From Ryuthela nishihirai (lineage: Eukaryota > Arthropoda > Arachnida > Araneae > Heptathelidae): a DNA stretch of 64,000 nucleotides. The notes under the pieces were generated by a model. That model worked only from the letters and a program-made list of their open reading frames with translations, searched no databases and had not been told where the DNA came from. The translations under genes were made by a program, and so were the position numbers. This document shows positions 29,929-41,153 of the stretch, in pieces. Within the stretch, counting starts at the first letter, position 1; the number at the start of each line of letters is the position of its first letter. The DNA lies in the NCBI GenBank assembly GCA_038380435.1, contig JAWZYU010000034.1, forward strand, positions 25,647,404 through 25,711,403, in the 5' to 3' direction.

Positions 29929-31750
29929 AAGGTGTTTTGGGAAAAAGAAGGTTGGGGGAGGAGACCCAGTGGAGAGCTGCGTTCCATTGTGTTATTCAAT
30001 GCGCACAGGCTATGGCTCTCGCACACACAGAGTTTTTTTGACTCTTGGTCTCATGGTGTTATGGCTTAACTAATTGTCCATACAACATATGAGAGTCATT
30101 CAAAACCCAACAATATCCACTACTGACCGAGAGCAGGGTGGGGAGTTTTGTGGAGAAAAACTCTTAACGCTAATCCAGAGAGGCTTGGGATGTTTAAACA
30201 ATGAGTGGCAGTTTTTTGCACACAATCGGCTACATAGACAAGTCAGAGTGTCCTAAGTGTTCAGAGAAGGTTGGGAGTGGGGAACCAGTAGAGAGATGTG
30301 TTCCATTATGTTCTTTAATGTGCACAGGCTATAGCTCTCGCACACACAGCGTTTTGGCTCTCGGTCACATGGTTTTATGGCTTGACTAAGTGCCCATCCG
30401 ACATATGACAGACTTTCAAAGACCATCGATATCCACAACTGACCGAGAGCAGGGTGGGGAATTTTGTGGAGGAAAAATCTTAACGCTACCCCAGAGATGC
30501 TTCGGTTGTTTTACACATTACTGGCAGGTTTTTTGCACACAGTGGGCCAAATAGCTTGGTCACAAGTATCCTAAGAGCTAAGAGAAGGATGGAGTAGGGG
30601 ACCCAGTGGACAGCTGCGCTCCATTTTGTTCTTCAATATGCACAGGGTATGGCTCTCCCATTCACAGCATTTTGGCTCCCCTTCACATGGCGTTATGGCT
30701 TAACTGCCCATCCGACATATGACGACCTTTTAAAGCCAATCGATATCCACTACTCACCGAGAGCAGGGTGGGAAAGAGAAAAAAGTGAAAAGAGAAAAAA
30801 AAAGCGTGGAAAAAAAAGGGTGGGAAAAAAAGTGGAAAAAAAAAAAGGATGGAAAGAGAAAAAAGAGAAGCAGGTGGGTGCAGAAAAAAATCTTAACGCT
30901 AACCCAGAGCTTCTTGGATTGTTTTAGCCATGAATAGCACCTTTTTGTACACAACGATTTAAATGGCTAAGTCATTGTATTCTAAGAGTTCACAGAAGGT
31001 TGGTGGAGGGACAAAGTGGACAGCTGTGATTCATTGCCTTCTTTAATGTGCACAGGGTATGGCTCTTTCACACACTGCGTTTTGGTTCTCCTTCACATGG
31101 CGTTATGGCTTGACTAACTGCTCATCGGAAATATGACGGCCTTTTAAAGCCCATCGATATCCACATCTGACTGAGAGCAGAATGGGGAATTTTGTGGAGG
31201 AAAAATCTTAATGCTAATGCAGAGAGACTTAGGTTGTGTTACCCATGAGAGGCAGTTTTTTTGCAAACAATGGGCTAAACATCCAGGTCACAAGTATCTT
31301 AAGAGCTCAGAGAAGGTTGGTGGAGGGGACTCAGTGGACAGCTGTGTTCTATTCTGCTCTTTAATGTGCACAGGTTATGCTCTCCCACACACAGCATTTT
31401 GGATCTCCTTCATAGGGCGTTATGTCTTAACTGCCCATCCGAAATATGACATCCCTTTAAAGCCCATCGATATCCACTACTGACCGAGAGCAGGGTGTGG
31501 AGTTTTGCGCAGAAAAAATCTTAACGCTAACCCAGAGAGGCTTTAGGTTATTTTAGCCCTGAGTGGCATTTTTTGTACACAATGATTTAAATGGCTGAGT
31601 CACAAGTATTCTTAGGGCTCAGAGAAGTTTGGTAGAGGGGACCAAGTCGACAGCTGTGTTTTATTGTGTTCTTTAATGTGCACAGGTTATGGCTCACCCA
31701 CACACGGCGTTTTGGCAGTGCTTCACATGGCGTTATGGCTTAACTAACAT
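29929..31750. repeat. SINE1-body satellite, copy 1 right part
   Basis: Continues the array interrupted at 13372. About six units of ~316 bp share GACCGAGAGCAGGGTGGGGA, AAAATCTTAACGCTAACCCA, TTTTTTGCACACAATGGGCT and GTTATGGCTTAACTAACTGC. They resemble SINE1 body but lack the tRNA head. One unit has an A/G-rich expansion (30770-30890). The short frames here recur only because the unit recurs. Confidence 0.85.
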
Positions 31751-32269
31751 AATCCTCATGCAGCCATGGGCTACGGAGTTCCAACCAGACCGTGCAGTTT
31801 AATTCTCCAAGCATATCTGTAAATGTAATAAATAAAATAAAATAATAAATAAAAAAAATTAAAAAAAAATTTGTGAACATTCCATGTATTTTTCGTGCAA
31901 TTTTTTGAAACCTCTAAACGAAGTAGAAAAATGTTTAGCTGAAATGGAAATCCAGTCTCTTCCCCACAACCTGCATTTTTTGTAGATCCGAATTCCTTTT
32001 TCTCTAGATCCGGGCTTTATTGTGAGTGATTGATGGCTGCCAAGGGATCACGCTAATTCTAACTAAGATGCAGAAATGATATACAGCTCTGAAAATTTGC
32101 ATTTAGGAGTAATCCGAGTCATAGATCTCGGAAAAAATCTGAAATCAATAAATATAATAAAAACTTAATACGATAATACCGTAATTATTTTATATCAGAA
32201 ATTTTGTAAATAATATACTTTTCAAACTTATGACACACATATACACAAACACTACACACACAAATCCTC
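31751..32269. other. Intergenic with repeat scraps
   Basis: 31755-31860 resembles a LINE 3' end (CTCATGCAGCCATGGGCTAC followed by AATAAATAAAATAAAATAAT). 32030-32145 repeats the 4415-4535 sequence (AGATCTCGGAAAAAATCTGA). No gene. Confidence 0.45.
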
Positions 32270-33960
32270 TTGCAGCCATGTGCTACGGAGGGCCTACCAG
32301 ACTGTAATTGTCCTCTCCAGATGTGTTTCTTCTGAGCTACAGCTGCTGCATTTGGTTACTGTAAGCAAATTCTCTGTAAAGCCCTGTTTGATATTGTCTG
32401 CCCATCGTATCCTAGATTTCTCCATTTTCCTGAGGACCTTAGGCACATTATTCATAAAGCTATTCGCCAGTCTGCAACTATGCTTACGAGCAACAAGGAC
32501 AAACCAACGCAGTCTGTCTTTGCATATGCTGTTCAGAGGAGGTGAAGATTCCTTCTAACCTCATCATTGCTTACAAAGACACACCACTTACTGCCCAATC
32601 TACTGCGTAAACTTTTGGAATCACAGGCATCAAGTTTCTTGTTTATCCTGCTTACAAAGGATTTATATTTCGTTACTATAACTAACCTTAAAAAGAACGA
32701 AATATTATTCAGCCTAATTTTTGTCTTTAGGTGTATAAGCCAATTTCTCCCCACTCTCCACAGATTCTTAAAAGTCCCGGCAAAAATCCCTATTCGTCTG
32801 TTTATCTCATGCCGCACATCACCAATAACTGTTGCATAGCTCCCGAGATAATTAAACTGAGATATTGGTCCAAGAGTGCATCCATTCAAAGCAACTAATG
32901 AAAGAATTCATCGCATCATCATCACTTGCCGATAGGGCCAAATCATCAAAATCATAATAAATCATCTAAATAATAGTATAATTCATTAATGATATTAATA
33001 AATCAAATTAAATCATCTAAATCAGAAAGTCTTAACTCTCTAGACCAGGCGTGTCCAACCTTTTGACTTCCCTGGGCCACATTGAGTGAAGATGAATTGT
33101 TTTGGGCCGCATATAAAATATATAATATAGTTAATATATATGAATAATAAAACTTCATTTATTTTCTTATGTTTTTTAGTATAAAGTTAAGAAATGGGCA
33201 ACATAAAACTAGTGGAATATGAAAAACTCGCTGAAAATCACATAATCATGTTGAAAGCTTATGTCGTAAACACGTAAACTTTACGATTTTGTGGGCCGCA
33301 TTACTAGCTGTCCATAGCCGCCGGTGGACACGCCTGCTATCGATCATTTAAGGCCAAAATCCTCTTGCTGTAGTGAATTCCGCATAACATAATCAATAAC
33401 TAAAGAGGAAAGGAAGCAAAATGTACCTTGTCTAACTCCACTAACAATGCTAAACCAATCTTTACAAGCCTTAACAACTCTCACACACGACTGTGTTATT
33501 ATAGAGAACTTTCATTATCCTAACTTGCAGATATTCCATATGATCTAATAATCACCTATAAATTATTATAATCCAGAGAGTCAAAAGCCTCTTTGAAATC
33601 CTTAAAGCTAATACAGGATTCTGGAACTCTAAACATTTCTGCCAAACGAAAATATTTGATCTATATATCCTGTGCCACTTCTGAATCCACACTGTTCATC
33701 ACGCAGTTATTCATGAACCGAATTCTTAATTCTATTAAGTATAATCATGCAAAGAACTTTACCTGGAACAGAAAGTAGATTAGTTCCCCTATAATTATCA
33801 CAAAAACGGCGATCACCGTTTTTAAAAATAGGGATAACAATAACTCTAGTAAAATCTTTAGAAACAATACCTTTATCATAAAAAATATTCAATATTTCAG
33901 TCAGCCATGTGACAACACAAACGTTCCCAGCTCTAAGCATTTCAGTGATTGGTATGGTTA
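32270..33960 (-). pseudogene. RTE-type LINE reverse transcriptase, broken
   Basis: On the - strand, 33940-33707 encodes NVCVVTWLTEILNIFYD and DNYRGTNLLSVPGKVL, the RT fingers region of RTE-type elements. 32889-32533 encodes QFNYLGSYATVIGDVRHEIN and the following C-terminal part. Between them a hAT MITE (33046-33336) and deletions remove the catalytic centre; no YADD motif survives. Same family as 57878-58913. Confidence 0.75.
33046..33336. mobile_element. hAT-type MITE (291 bp) in RTE pseudogene
   Basis: Perfect 12-bp TIRs CAGGCGTGTCCA...TGGACACGCCTG, with inner CTTCCCTGGGCCACATT and GTGGGCCGCATT, the pattern of a widespread hAT MITE type. The flanking octamers (CTCTAGAC, CTATCGAT) match at 5 of 8 positions, as expected for an old target duplication. 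Confidence 0.8.
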
Positions 33961-34081
33961 AATCTTATGTAACATATGGATTAATTTCTTGTTTTCGAGT
34001 TTAATATTAAACAATTAATTTGAATGCAGAAAAATTACATGCATTTTGAAGAAAATAAACTATGATATTTTTGCCTTGCTG

Positions 34082-34219
34082 GATTGGGTTGTTGTACCTC
34101 TTAGCGGCACTTTTTTTACACAGCATGGGCTAAATGGCAAGGTCACAAGGACCCCGAAGGCTCAGAGAAGGTTGGGGACACATGGAGCCTCCAGTCAAGG
34201 CCTTCCATCTCGTCTTAAC
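34082..34219 (-). mobile_element. SINE1, part 1, split by hAT element
   Basis: TTGGGTTGTTGTACCTCTTA through GTCTTAAC is antisense SINE1 body. It resumes at 37006-37170 with the same octamer. Confidence 0.8.
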
Positions 34220-35131
34220 TAGAGGCCCTGTATGGTTAGAGGCTGGCCATCTCGGTGATTCACTGCTATTGGTTGATTGAGTCACGTGGTTTATGGACGC
34301 CATGTTTTCTCGTACTGTTAGACGAAAGCCTGTGAGTTAGTGTATGTACCAATTAAAACTTCTCAGTTTTATATATTTCTAACACTTTTTTGTCTATAAA
34401 AGCTGTCATATTTTATGAATATCTCACTGCGCTGAATTTAGGTGTAAAAATTTCACTCAAAAAATAAATTAATGAATATTTTTTTCCGAGAAACTCCATC
34501 AGAAGACGGCAATCGGCTGCAAAAGTGAAACGAGCTAACTGAAAACCAATAAATAACTTCTTTTAGGGTTCGTTTGAAAAACGAGCTAATGTTTCCACTT
34601 TGTCGTCTGCCTATGCCAATATCTGTTCGTCTGTCTGTCCGCCTCTCTGTTAATTGTTGTTTGTCCATCTGTCTTTCCACGTGTCTGTTCGTCTATAGAT
34701 AATCAATTTTTTTACTTTTAGAGATAAATGAAAAATTCTTTTTGGGTTGTATAGGTGTCGAACAAATATTGTGATTAGCAAATTTGAAAATTTTCAATAG
34801 ATTTAATAGCGCCCTCTAGCGGTGGAAAAAAATGGAAAAAGCTAAAATTCAAACGAATATTACAAGCAAACCATTTACACTGGAAATCTGAAATTTTGGT
34901 ACTAGAGTGTTATGGTTAGAAGGTTTACAAGGTTTTGCCATCTTAGCCAAAAGGGGGGGGGGCGAAAATGAAACTTTTTTAAGAAATAAACGAAACAATG
35001 TTTTTTTTTCGTTGTTGTTGTTTTACAGACAATAACAAAATATTAATGATTTAAACAATATTTGATAATTTCAGCATTACCTGTAGACGTTTAAACGTCT
35101 ATATATCAATAAATTTTTTTTGTGAACAAAA

Positions 35132-35207
35132 GCCGGCCTTAGATCAACAGGTTAGAATGCTCTGGCATGTTTCTGGAGAGATGCGGGTTCGAATCCTGTA
35201 TATTGGC
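35132..35207 (+). tRNA. tRNA-Thr(TGT)-like pseudogene
   Basis: A 76-nt tRNA-like sequence: D-arm TAGATCAACAGGTTAGAA, an anticodon stem-loop whose loop CATGTTT would give anticodon TGT, and a T arm GCGGGTTCGAATCCTGT with a perfect B box. The acceptor stem pairs at only about five positions with wobbles, so it is likely a relic or SINE head and not a working gene. Confidence 0.4.
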
Positions 35208-35754
35208 GAAATTTTTTTCCACAAAAATTTTAGTATTTACGTTTTTCAAATACCCATCAGTTGCAATTTCCAGTGTTAGAGAGTGCTAAAGACGGTAAAT
35301 AAAAACTCGAAAGGCGACCCCTAGCGGCGGAAAAAAGCTGGAAAATACCAAATCTTAAATAAATATTGCAAATGATCCATTTTTACTAGAAACTTAAATT
35401 TTTGGTCATAGAGTGTAATGATAAAATGGTTTACATTAATAGTAATGAATTGTCCTATTGGTAAAATGCAACTTTTCTGCTTGAAGACATAAACGAAAAA
35501 CGTTTTTGCACATTATAGGCACTAATAAAATATTAATAGTTTTTTTTTCTCATTTATACAGTAGTTCGAATTTGCACTGTCAGAGGGTCCCGAAAGCGTA
35601 AAATAACTAGAAGAACGCATATCGCTTCTGGCGCATAAGGTAATCTTATTTTCAAAGAGAATGAAGTTCTTCCTTTGACTACTTTTTCACTCCTTAAAAG
35701 TTTTAATTAAGGATGTTCGTGTTGTTTTTCTGCTGAGATCCCGCCATCTTCATA

Positions 35755-35830
35755 GACCTTCTACTATGGCAATTAAACTGACAGGCTCCTGTCAGACCTC
35801 TGTACAAGCAGTTGCTTGAGGGTATATTTA
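35755..35830 (+). mobile_element. SINE2 3' fragment
   Basis: AAACTGACAGGCTCCTGTCA and GCAGTTGCTTGAGGGTATAT match the SINE2 3' half and tail. Confidence 0.65.
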
Positions 35831-37005
35831 TTTACTTTTTAATGTAAGATGGTGAAAATGCACATAGTTGTATTTTATTAGTAATTGTAAAATATAAAAG
35901 GTATGTATTTTATTTAGTTCTTAAATTTAAAAAGTTGCTTTTCTCTTACTCCTCTGAAAATAGTGGGCAGATCATTGCTGTCAGTGGAATTTCTACCATA
36001 ACAGAACTCTACACGCCGAAATTTCTACTATAAACAGATCACTTGAAATATTCGTTAAAAGTTTTGCAGTTTCGATATTTAGTGATCTCTAATGTTATAA
36101 ATTAAAACTACCTTTAAAAATGCGAATTACATTTCATTAGTAACCAACTAAAAAAAGAGATTTCCAATTATCTCTTAAAACAAAACCGTTCCGTTTCTTC
36201 CCTACCTTGGGATTAGGGTCAACTCATTGTTGTCAATGGAAGTTTCAAGACTGTCACATTCCACGACCAAAATTTTTGCAATATTCGTTTTGAATTTTTG
36301 GTATTTTTTGATTTTTTCCACCGTTAGAGGGCGCAGTTATAGCTTTTGGGAAATTCGCAAAATGCAAAGTGTAATATTTCATCAATACCTGTCCAACCCC
36401 AAAAAAATTTTTAATTTATCTCTTAAAGCATACACTTTTCTGTTAAAAGAAAATAAGTTGAATTCACCTCCGCCTGGATTTAAAGGGTCAAGAGGTTGTT
36501 GACAATGGTAACTTCGTAACCTTCACATTTCAACACCAAAATTTTAAACTTCTAACATAACTACATCGTTTGGAATATTCGTTTGATATTTTGGAATTTT
36601 CAAATTTTTCCACCGTTACAGGGCGCAGTTATAACTTTTGAGAGATTCTAAAAATGCAAATCATAATATATCATTAATTCCTATCTAACACAAAATGAAT
36701 TTTTTTTTTATCTGTATAAACAAAAAAGTTCGATGTTTACAGACGGACTAGACAACAAAGCGAAATTATATCTTTTTTTAAAAAAAAAGCCCTAAAATTT
36801 CCTCTTCCTTTTTTAGCCGTTTTCTAAAATGCTTCCAATCATGAACACTGAAATCTGTATCAAATACTACCCTACCCTTTTCCGTAATCCATAAGTACCC
36901 TGCAATACCATTCAGCTATGCACACTAAACAATCGGAGCGACGACAAAACATGGCGTTCAATTTTTAGATGGCCAACCTCTACCTATATATATATAGGGC
37001 CTCTA

Positions 37006-37170
37006 GTCTTAACCTTCCATCCGAGGGACGGCTGCCTTTCCAAGTCCATCGGTGTTCCTTTTCGAACTGAAGACAGGTAGGAGTTACCGAATATAAATCT
37101 CAACGCTGGCACAGGTGACAATCGCACCCGGAAGAGTGCAAATGGCGAGTCAGGAGCCATCCCCGTCTGG
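37006..37170 (-). mobile_element. SINE1, part 2, after hAT element
   Basis: GTCTTAACCTTCCATCCGAG continues the SINE1 body interrupted at 34219. The antisense B box region is degenerate (ACAATCGCACCCGG). Confidence 0.75.
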
Positions 37171-37659
37171 AATAGTTTGAAAACCACTGCTTTACAAGAT
37201 GAAACAAAAATATCAGACCCATGTTGATAAAGGGTTTAAATTTAATATTTTATTTCTAAACTTACGTTTTTAAGACTGCGAAATTTCAAAGATGCTTGAT
37301 CTTGGAGAATGCTCATTATACTAGAAAGGATGACTACTGCTGATAACAAATATTTTCTTACTGTCGCAACAGTTGCGATAAGAGGAAAAGATATGACACA
37401 ACTCTCTCAATCTATTCTCCGGTTTCGCTATAGGGTACGGTCAAAAGTGATCACTGGTCGGTAACTGCACCTGCCTTGAGATATGAGGCTGTGCGATTGA
37501 TCAATATATGAGCAAGAGATATGAAACATATTTTCTGTTCTTGCAGGGATTTGAATTCAGATTTTTTTTTATTGCCCTGCTGCTTTTCTTTCCTTTAATA
37601 TGTTTTATATTTTCTTCTCGTCTCTCCTATTTTTTTGTCCATTTATTTTTACGTTTCTC
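37171..37659. other. Intergenic, nothing recognised
   Basis: No supportable feature. Confidence 0.35.
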
Positions 37660-37800
37660 TGTAGCATAGGACTTGGGTTCGAGTCCCGGGTAAGGCATGG
37701 ATGTATGTGTCGTTTTTCTGCTGAGGTCCTGCCATCCTCTCAGACCTTCTACTCTGGCATATAAACTGACAGGCTCATGTCAGACCTCTGTGGTCCAGAC
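37660..37800 (+). mobile_element. SINE2, 5' truncated
   Basis: Starts inside the tRNA part (GGGTTCGAGTCCCGGGTAAG) and runs through the SINE2 body (AAACTGACAGGCTCATGTCA). The end after ACCTCTGTGG differs from other copies. Confidence 0.75.
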
Positions 37801-37960
37801 CGGTCCCAGTAATCATGTTTGGAGGGATGGGGTGGATGCAATAACAAATCCCCCAAAATGGAACTCACTTGAATTGTTCGATGGTCCTTTCTGACTTCCC
37901 TTAGTTTGCGTGTATGTGTATGGGGGGTACTTATGTTTGTAGTTTTTGGCGCATAATGGG

Positions 37961-38001
37961 TTGGGTTGGGCTGTTTTACCTCTGAGAGGCAATTTTTTGC
38001 A
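37961..38001 (-). mobile_element. SINE1, part 1, split by gypsy-1
   Basis: TGGGTTGGGCTGTTTTACCT up to the LTR. The 17 bases before the LTR (37985-38001) recur right after the other LTR (50389-50405), where the SINE continues. Confidence 0.8.
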
Positions 38002-39497
38002 TGTTATGCGCTGATTTTACATCAGGCATAACTATTCATTTTTCTTAAATTAATTTCTTGCTAGATTGGGATTTTTTTTCTTTTTTCTCACACAAAGGGG
38101 ACTAACAAAGGATAACACGTCAGGAGTGGGCGGAAATCGCAGCTGCAGCGAGGGACACACACACACGAGACAGATCTCATGACATTCGATAGCACACGGG
38201 CAGCGGATGGCAGGCGGAATCACATTTTTCTTCTTGCAGTGAAGGTCCGGCTGGGGGTGCTGACAGTTTTAGTGCTGGGTTCACACGAGAGGCTGTGTCC
38301 ACCCCCGTAGCGAATGCAGATGCTGGACGCTTGTCCAGTGTCGTGTAACGAACGAGGGATCCCGTTCTCCCAGGCGGCGATGTCAACCTCACAGACCCCC
38401 TGTGGAGAATTTATTACTCGTGAGTTCTTCTGCAGGTGCTGCGGATGGGTTGCACATACCCTTTTCGTGGGAAATCGAGGGAGAAGAATCGTGGGAAACT
38501 TGTAGCAAGGGGGCAGGGAGGACTGAGTTTTTGGAGAGAGGAGTTGGACTCTAGATTTGAAACAGAGCAGACAGCACTGAGATTTTGGAGAGAGCAGTTG
38601 GACGAGACGGCCAGAGCTCGGGGCGGGCCCGATTCGGTATCGGAGATTGGAATGGGTAGAAGGCAGGACTTTGACTAAACAGCCGTGTGCTTGATGCGTT
38701 AATGCAAGGACTTCCCATGAATGAGTGGCTCCCTACAATGAGAAGCAGAGGAAGAGGATAATTTTGCTTCCGTAGTTAATCAAGAGGGAGAGGATGATTT
38801 GCCCCCTAACGTAAATTGTACCAGTGAAGATCTCTCTCCTTCCCAACCTTCCTACGATGATGCAGCAGACCGCCTCCCTTCGCCGCAGCCAAATCACCCC
38901 ACCGCGGAGGTGAAGGTCAACAGAGGCTCGTCTCCCTAGCAGCCACAGTAAGACGGAGATGTCATCAGCTAAAGTGACGAATTAAGAGAGCGGATCCCTA
39001 CCCGGTGCTGGAGTGATGACGTCCTGGCCATAATCTGAGGCAGCTGATCGAGGAGCTGGGCACTTAAAACGGTACGATAACCCTTCCTTTAATTGCTTAC
39101 CCTTCCTTTCACTAGAAGTTGCTATCTTTAATTTTAGAGTTAATAACAAAGGGGTTCCACAATCCGTTTAATTCATTAAGTTCTTTTGTTTTAAGTTCAC
39201 GATAAATCATCCATTTTTTTTATCTAAATGAATTGTTTGCCTGTACTACTGATATTTTGTTTCAATAAATATTGTTATTCTTTTATGTTCCCTTAAACCT
39301 GAGTTGTGATCATCATTGGGTTTCCTATTAATAAAAACGTCTTCCCCTAAGGAGACGGCCTGGGATTTTTGCGGCCCACATTGTTTAATTAAGGTGATAT
39401 CCGTAATTGGGCAATGTGGGAAACACAACGCCACACATTTAAGTTTTCATATGTCTAGTTAGAAGTAAATAGTGCTTGCAACCGCGAGGTGCGCACA
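38002..39497 (+). repeat. gypsy-1 5' LTR (1,496 bp)
   Basis: TG...CA ends. An AATAAA at 39264-39269 is a likely poly(A) signal. The short frames in it are repeated exactly in the 3' LTR and have no family resemblance. Confidence 0.95.
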
Positions 39498-39503
39498 ACA
39501 AAT

Positions 39504-39520
39504 TGGTGCCGTGTGCCAGG
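39504..39520 (+). promoter_or_regulatory. gypsy-1 primer binding site
   Basis: TGGTGCCGTGTGCCAGG begins 6 nt after the LTR. TGG pairs with a tRNA 3' CCA. The corresponding gypsy-2 site at 59845 is similar (TGGTTCCCGTGACCAGG). I cannot name the tRNA. Confidence 0.6.
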
Positions 39521-39994
39521 ATTGATTTTTTTTTTTAAATTGGCTAATCACCACAGATTGGTGCTGTGACGAAGGATTATTTTCTTTTAATAATAGTTAC
39601 TCTCAGCAGATTGGAAATGTACATTAAGATTAATTTTTGTGTTGATGTAATTTAGATTATTTTAGTTGATTAACTTATTGGAAGCAAGTATTGTGTTAGT
39701 AATCTTTTAATAAAATCCTGCTCAGGTTTATGACGGAAGTTTAAATATCTGTATGTGCTTAACGAGGCTGGTGTGATAAGAAAGTACAAAGTTATATTGA
39801 AATATGTCGTAGAAGGAAAATACTTAATTAGAAAAAAAAAAATTTTTTTTTGTTGGTGAGGTGCCAAGAAATCTTGTGTTCTGAATAATATAATGTTAAG
39901 TATATAGATTGTGTTGAGTGAAGATATTGTGTAAGAATATAGGCATAGATTTTAAGGTATTTTTAAGGATTTAGATTAAGATTTTGTTGTTAAG

Positions 39995-41125
39995 ATGGCT
40001 ACTCAGTCGACCGAAGCACCTATAGGTACCACAAACAATAATGGCACTCCCGTTTTGGCTGGTTTTGTCACTTTGCTTAATTTTTACCAGGGGGATAAGA
40101 CTTGCACAGCTGCTTCGTTCTTTGCGCAGTTGGAAGATATCGGAAGGTTGGCAGGTTGGAAGAAAACGGATATGACAATAATCGCCAAATCTAAATTTAA
40201 AGGAATAGCAGCGGAATTTTTAAGTGAATCCCATGAAGTAAAGATCGAAACAGATTACGACAAATTTAAGAAGATAGTAATAGAAAGGTTCGATGTTGAA
40301 GAACCGCTTGCTGTACGGTTGCAAAAGTTCGCTGCGTGCAGACAGAAACTGGGTGAGAGTGTGCGAGAATATGCAGCCAGGGTAAGGGCATTAGCCTACA
40401 AATTTTTGAAAGGGAATGACTCGAATTCAGAGGATTTCACAGCTATCCAAGATCAAGTCCGTTTATCCCAATTTGTAGCCGGTTTGTTGCCCAAACTAAA
40501 AAGATTTGTGTTAAGCCATAACCCTAAAACGTTTGACGAGGCTGTAGAGAGATCTATCTTGGAGGAAAGTAATGAACAGCTTTCCGATAGATCAGTTAGT
40601 ATTTGCGCTATAGGTACCGAATCGCAATATGATGAACGTAGGTCTGGTAACATAGAGCCAATACAAGAACTCTGTGATTTATTAAAGAAACAAACTCATG
40701 AAAACGAAATCGTGTTACAGAATTTTGGTACGGAGTTGAAAAATTTAGCTGAGAAGGTACGAAAGGTGGAAATTTCCTCGAGAGATCGCGATAGGGGAGT
40801 AAGGCGGATAGAGCCAACGTTTACACCAGCAAATGTGTATAATGATCGGAGAGGGGCTTGCTATACGTGTGGTAGAATTGGACACCTGGCGAGGCAGTGT
40901 CAGAGTAATTCCATTTCATATGGGAGATCTAACATCCCAAGGGATCAACTTTGTTACCCAAGCCCCAGAGACATGATTCCACCGAGAGAGCCTGTGGTGA
41001 GTCATAATAATCGTTGGAGTGGACAACAAAATCAAATTTCACAAGTTAGACAACCACCGAATAGTCAGAACACTCGCACTGGTAACAGGGGGAGAAGGAT
41101 TGCGAGAACACCTCCTTTAAACTAG
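39995..41125 (+). CDS. gag: gypsy-1 Gag
   Basis: 376-residue capsid/nucleocapsid polyprotein. ATG at 39995. The central capsid region has SQFVAGLLPKLKRFVLSHNP, conserved in gypsy-2. A single zinc knuckle C-x2-C-x4-H-x4-C (CYTCGRIGHLARQC) is near residue 290. The frame closes with TAG at 41123, immediately after the heptamer T-TTA-AAC. The protease frame is -1 relative to gag. Confidence 0.93.
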   Translation: MATQSTEAPIGTTNNNGTPVLAGFVTLLNFYQGDKTCTAASFFAQLEDIGRLAGWKKTDMTIIAKSKFKGIAAEFLSESHEVKIETDYDKFKKIVIERFDVEEPLAVRLQKFAACRQKLGESVREYAARVRALAYKFLKGNDSNSEDFTAIQDQVRLSQFVAGLLPKLKRFVLSHNPKTFDEAVERSILEESNEQLSDRSVSICAIGTESQYDERRSGNIEPIQELCDLLKKQTHENEIVLQNFGTELKNLAEKVRKVEISSRDRDRGVRRIEPTFTPANVYNDRRGACYTCGRIGHLARQCQSNSISYGRSNIPRDQLCYPSPRDMIPPREPVVSHNNRWSGQQNQISQVRQPPNSQNTRTGNRGRRIARTPPLN

Positions 41126-41153
41126 AGGGGATGAGAACAGGGCGCGGTTCTCA
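41116..41153 (+). promoter_or_regulatory. Predicted -1 ribosomal frameshift signal, gypsy-1
   Basis: TTTAAAC (41116-41122) is in the X XXY YYZ phase of the gag frame and abuts the TAG stop. After a 9-nt spacer, TGAGAAC (41132-41138) pairs with GTTCTCA (41147-41153) around an 8-nt loop. The -1 frame is open into protease. The gypsy-2 element has the same layout with a covarying stem. Confidence 0.8.

Larger units (their letters stand above)
34220..37005. mobile_element. Non-autonomous hAT-like element (2,786 bp)
   Basis: Ends TAGAGGCCCT...AGGGCCTCTA with further terminal similarity (GTTAGAGGCTGGCCATCT at the left; the right end reads similarly when reversed). It is flanked by a perfect 8-bp duplication GTCTTAAC (34212-34219, 37006-37013) that fits the hAT nTnnnnAn preference. 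Inside, GCGCCCTCTAGCGGTGGAAA-like strings at 34806 and 35313 face inverted versions at 36312 and 36605. No transposase. A tRNA-like sequence (35132-35207) and a SINE2 fragment (about 35755-35830) lie inside. Confidence 0.85.

Noticed and set aside
35132..35207. Functional tRNA gene
   Set aside because: The acceptor stem pairs poorly and it lies inside a transposon. Kept only as a low-confidence tRNA-like relic.
38177..38678. Short ORFs in the gypsy-1 LTR (repeated at 49068-49569)
   Set aside because: Identical because the LTRs are identical. No family resemblance or coding context.
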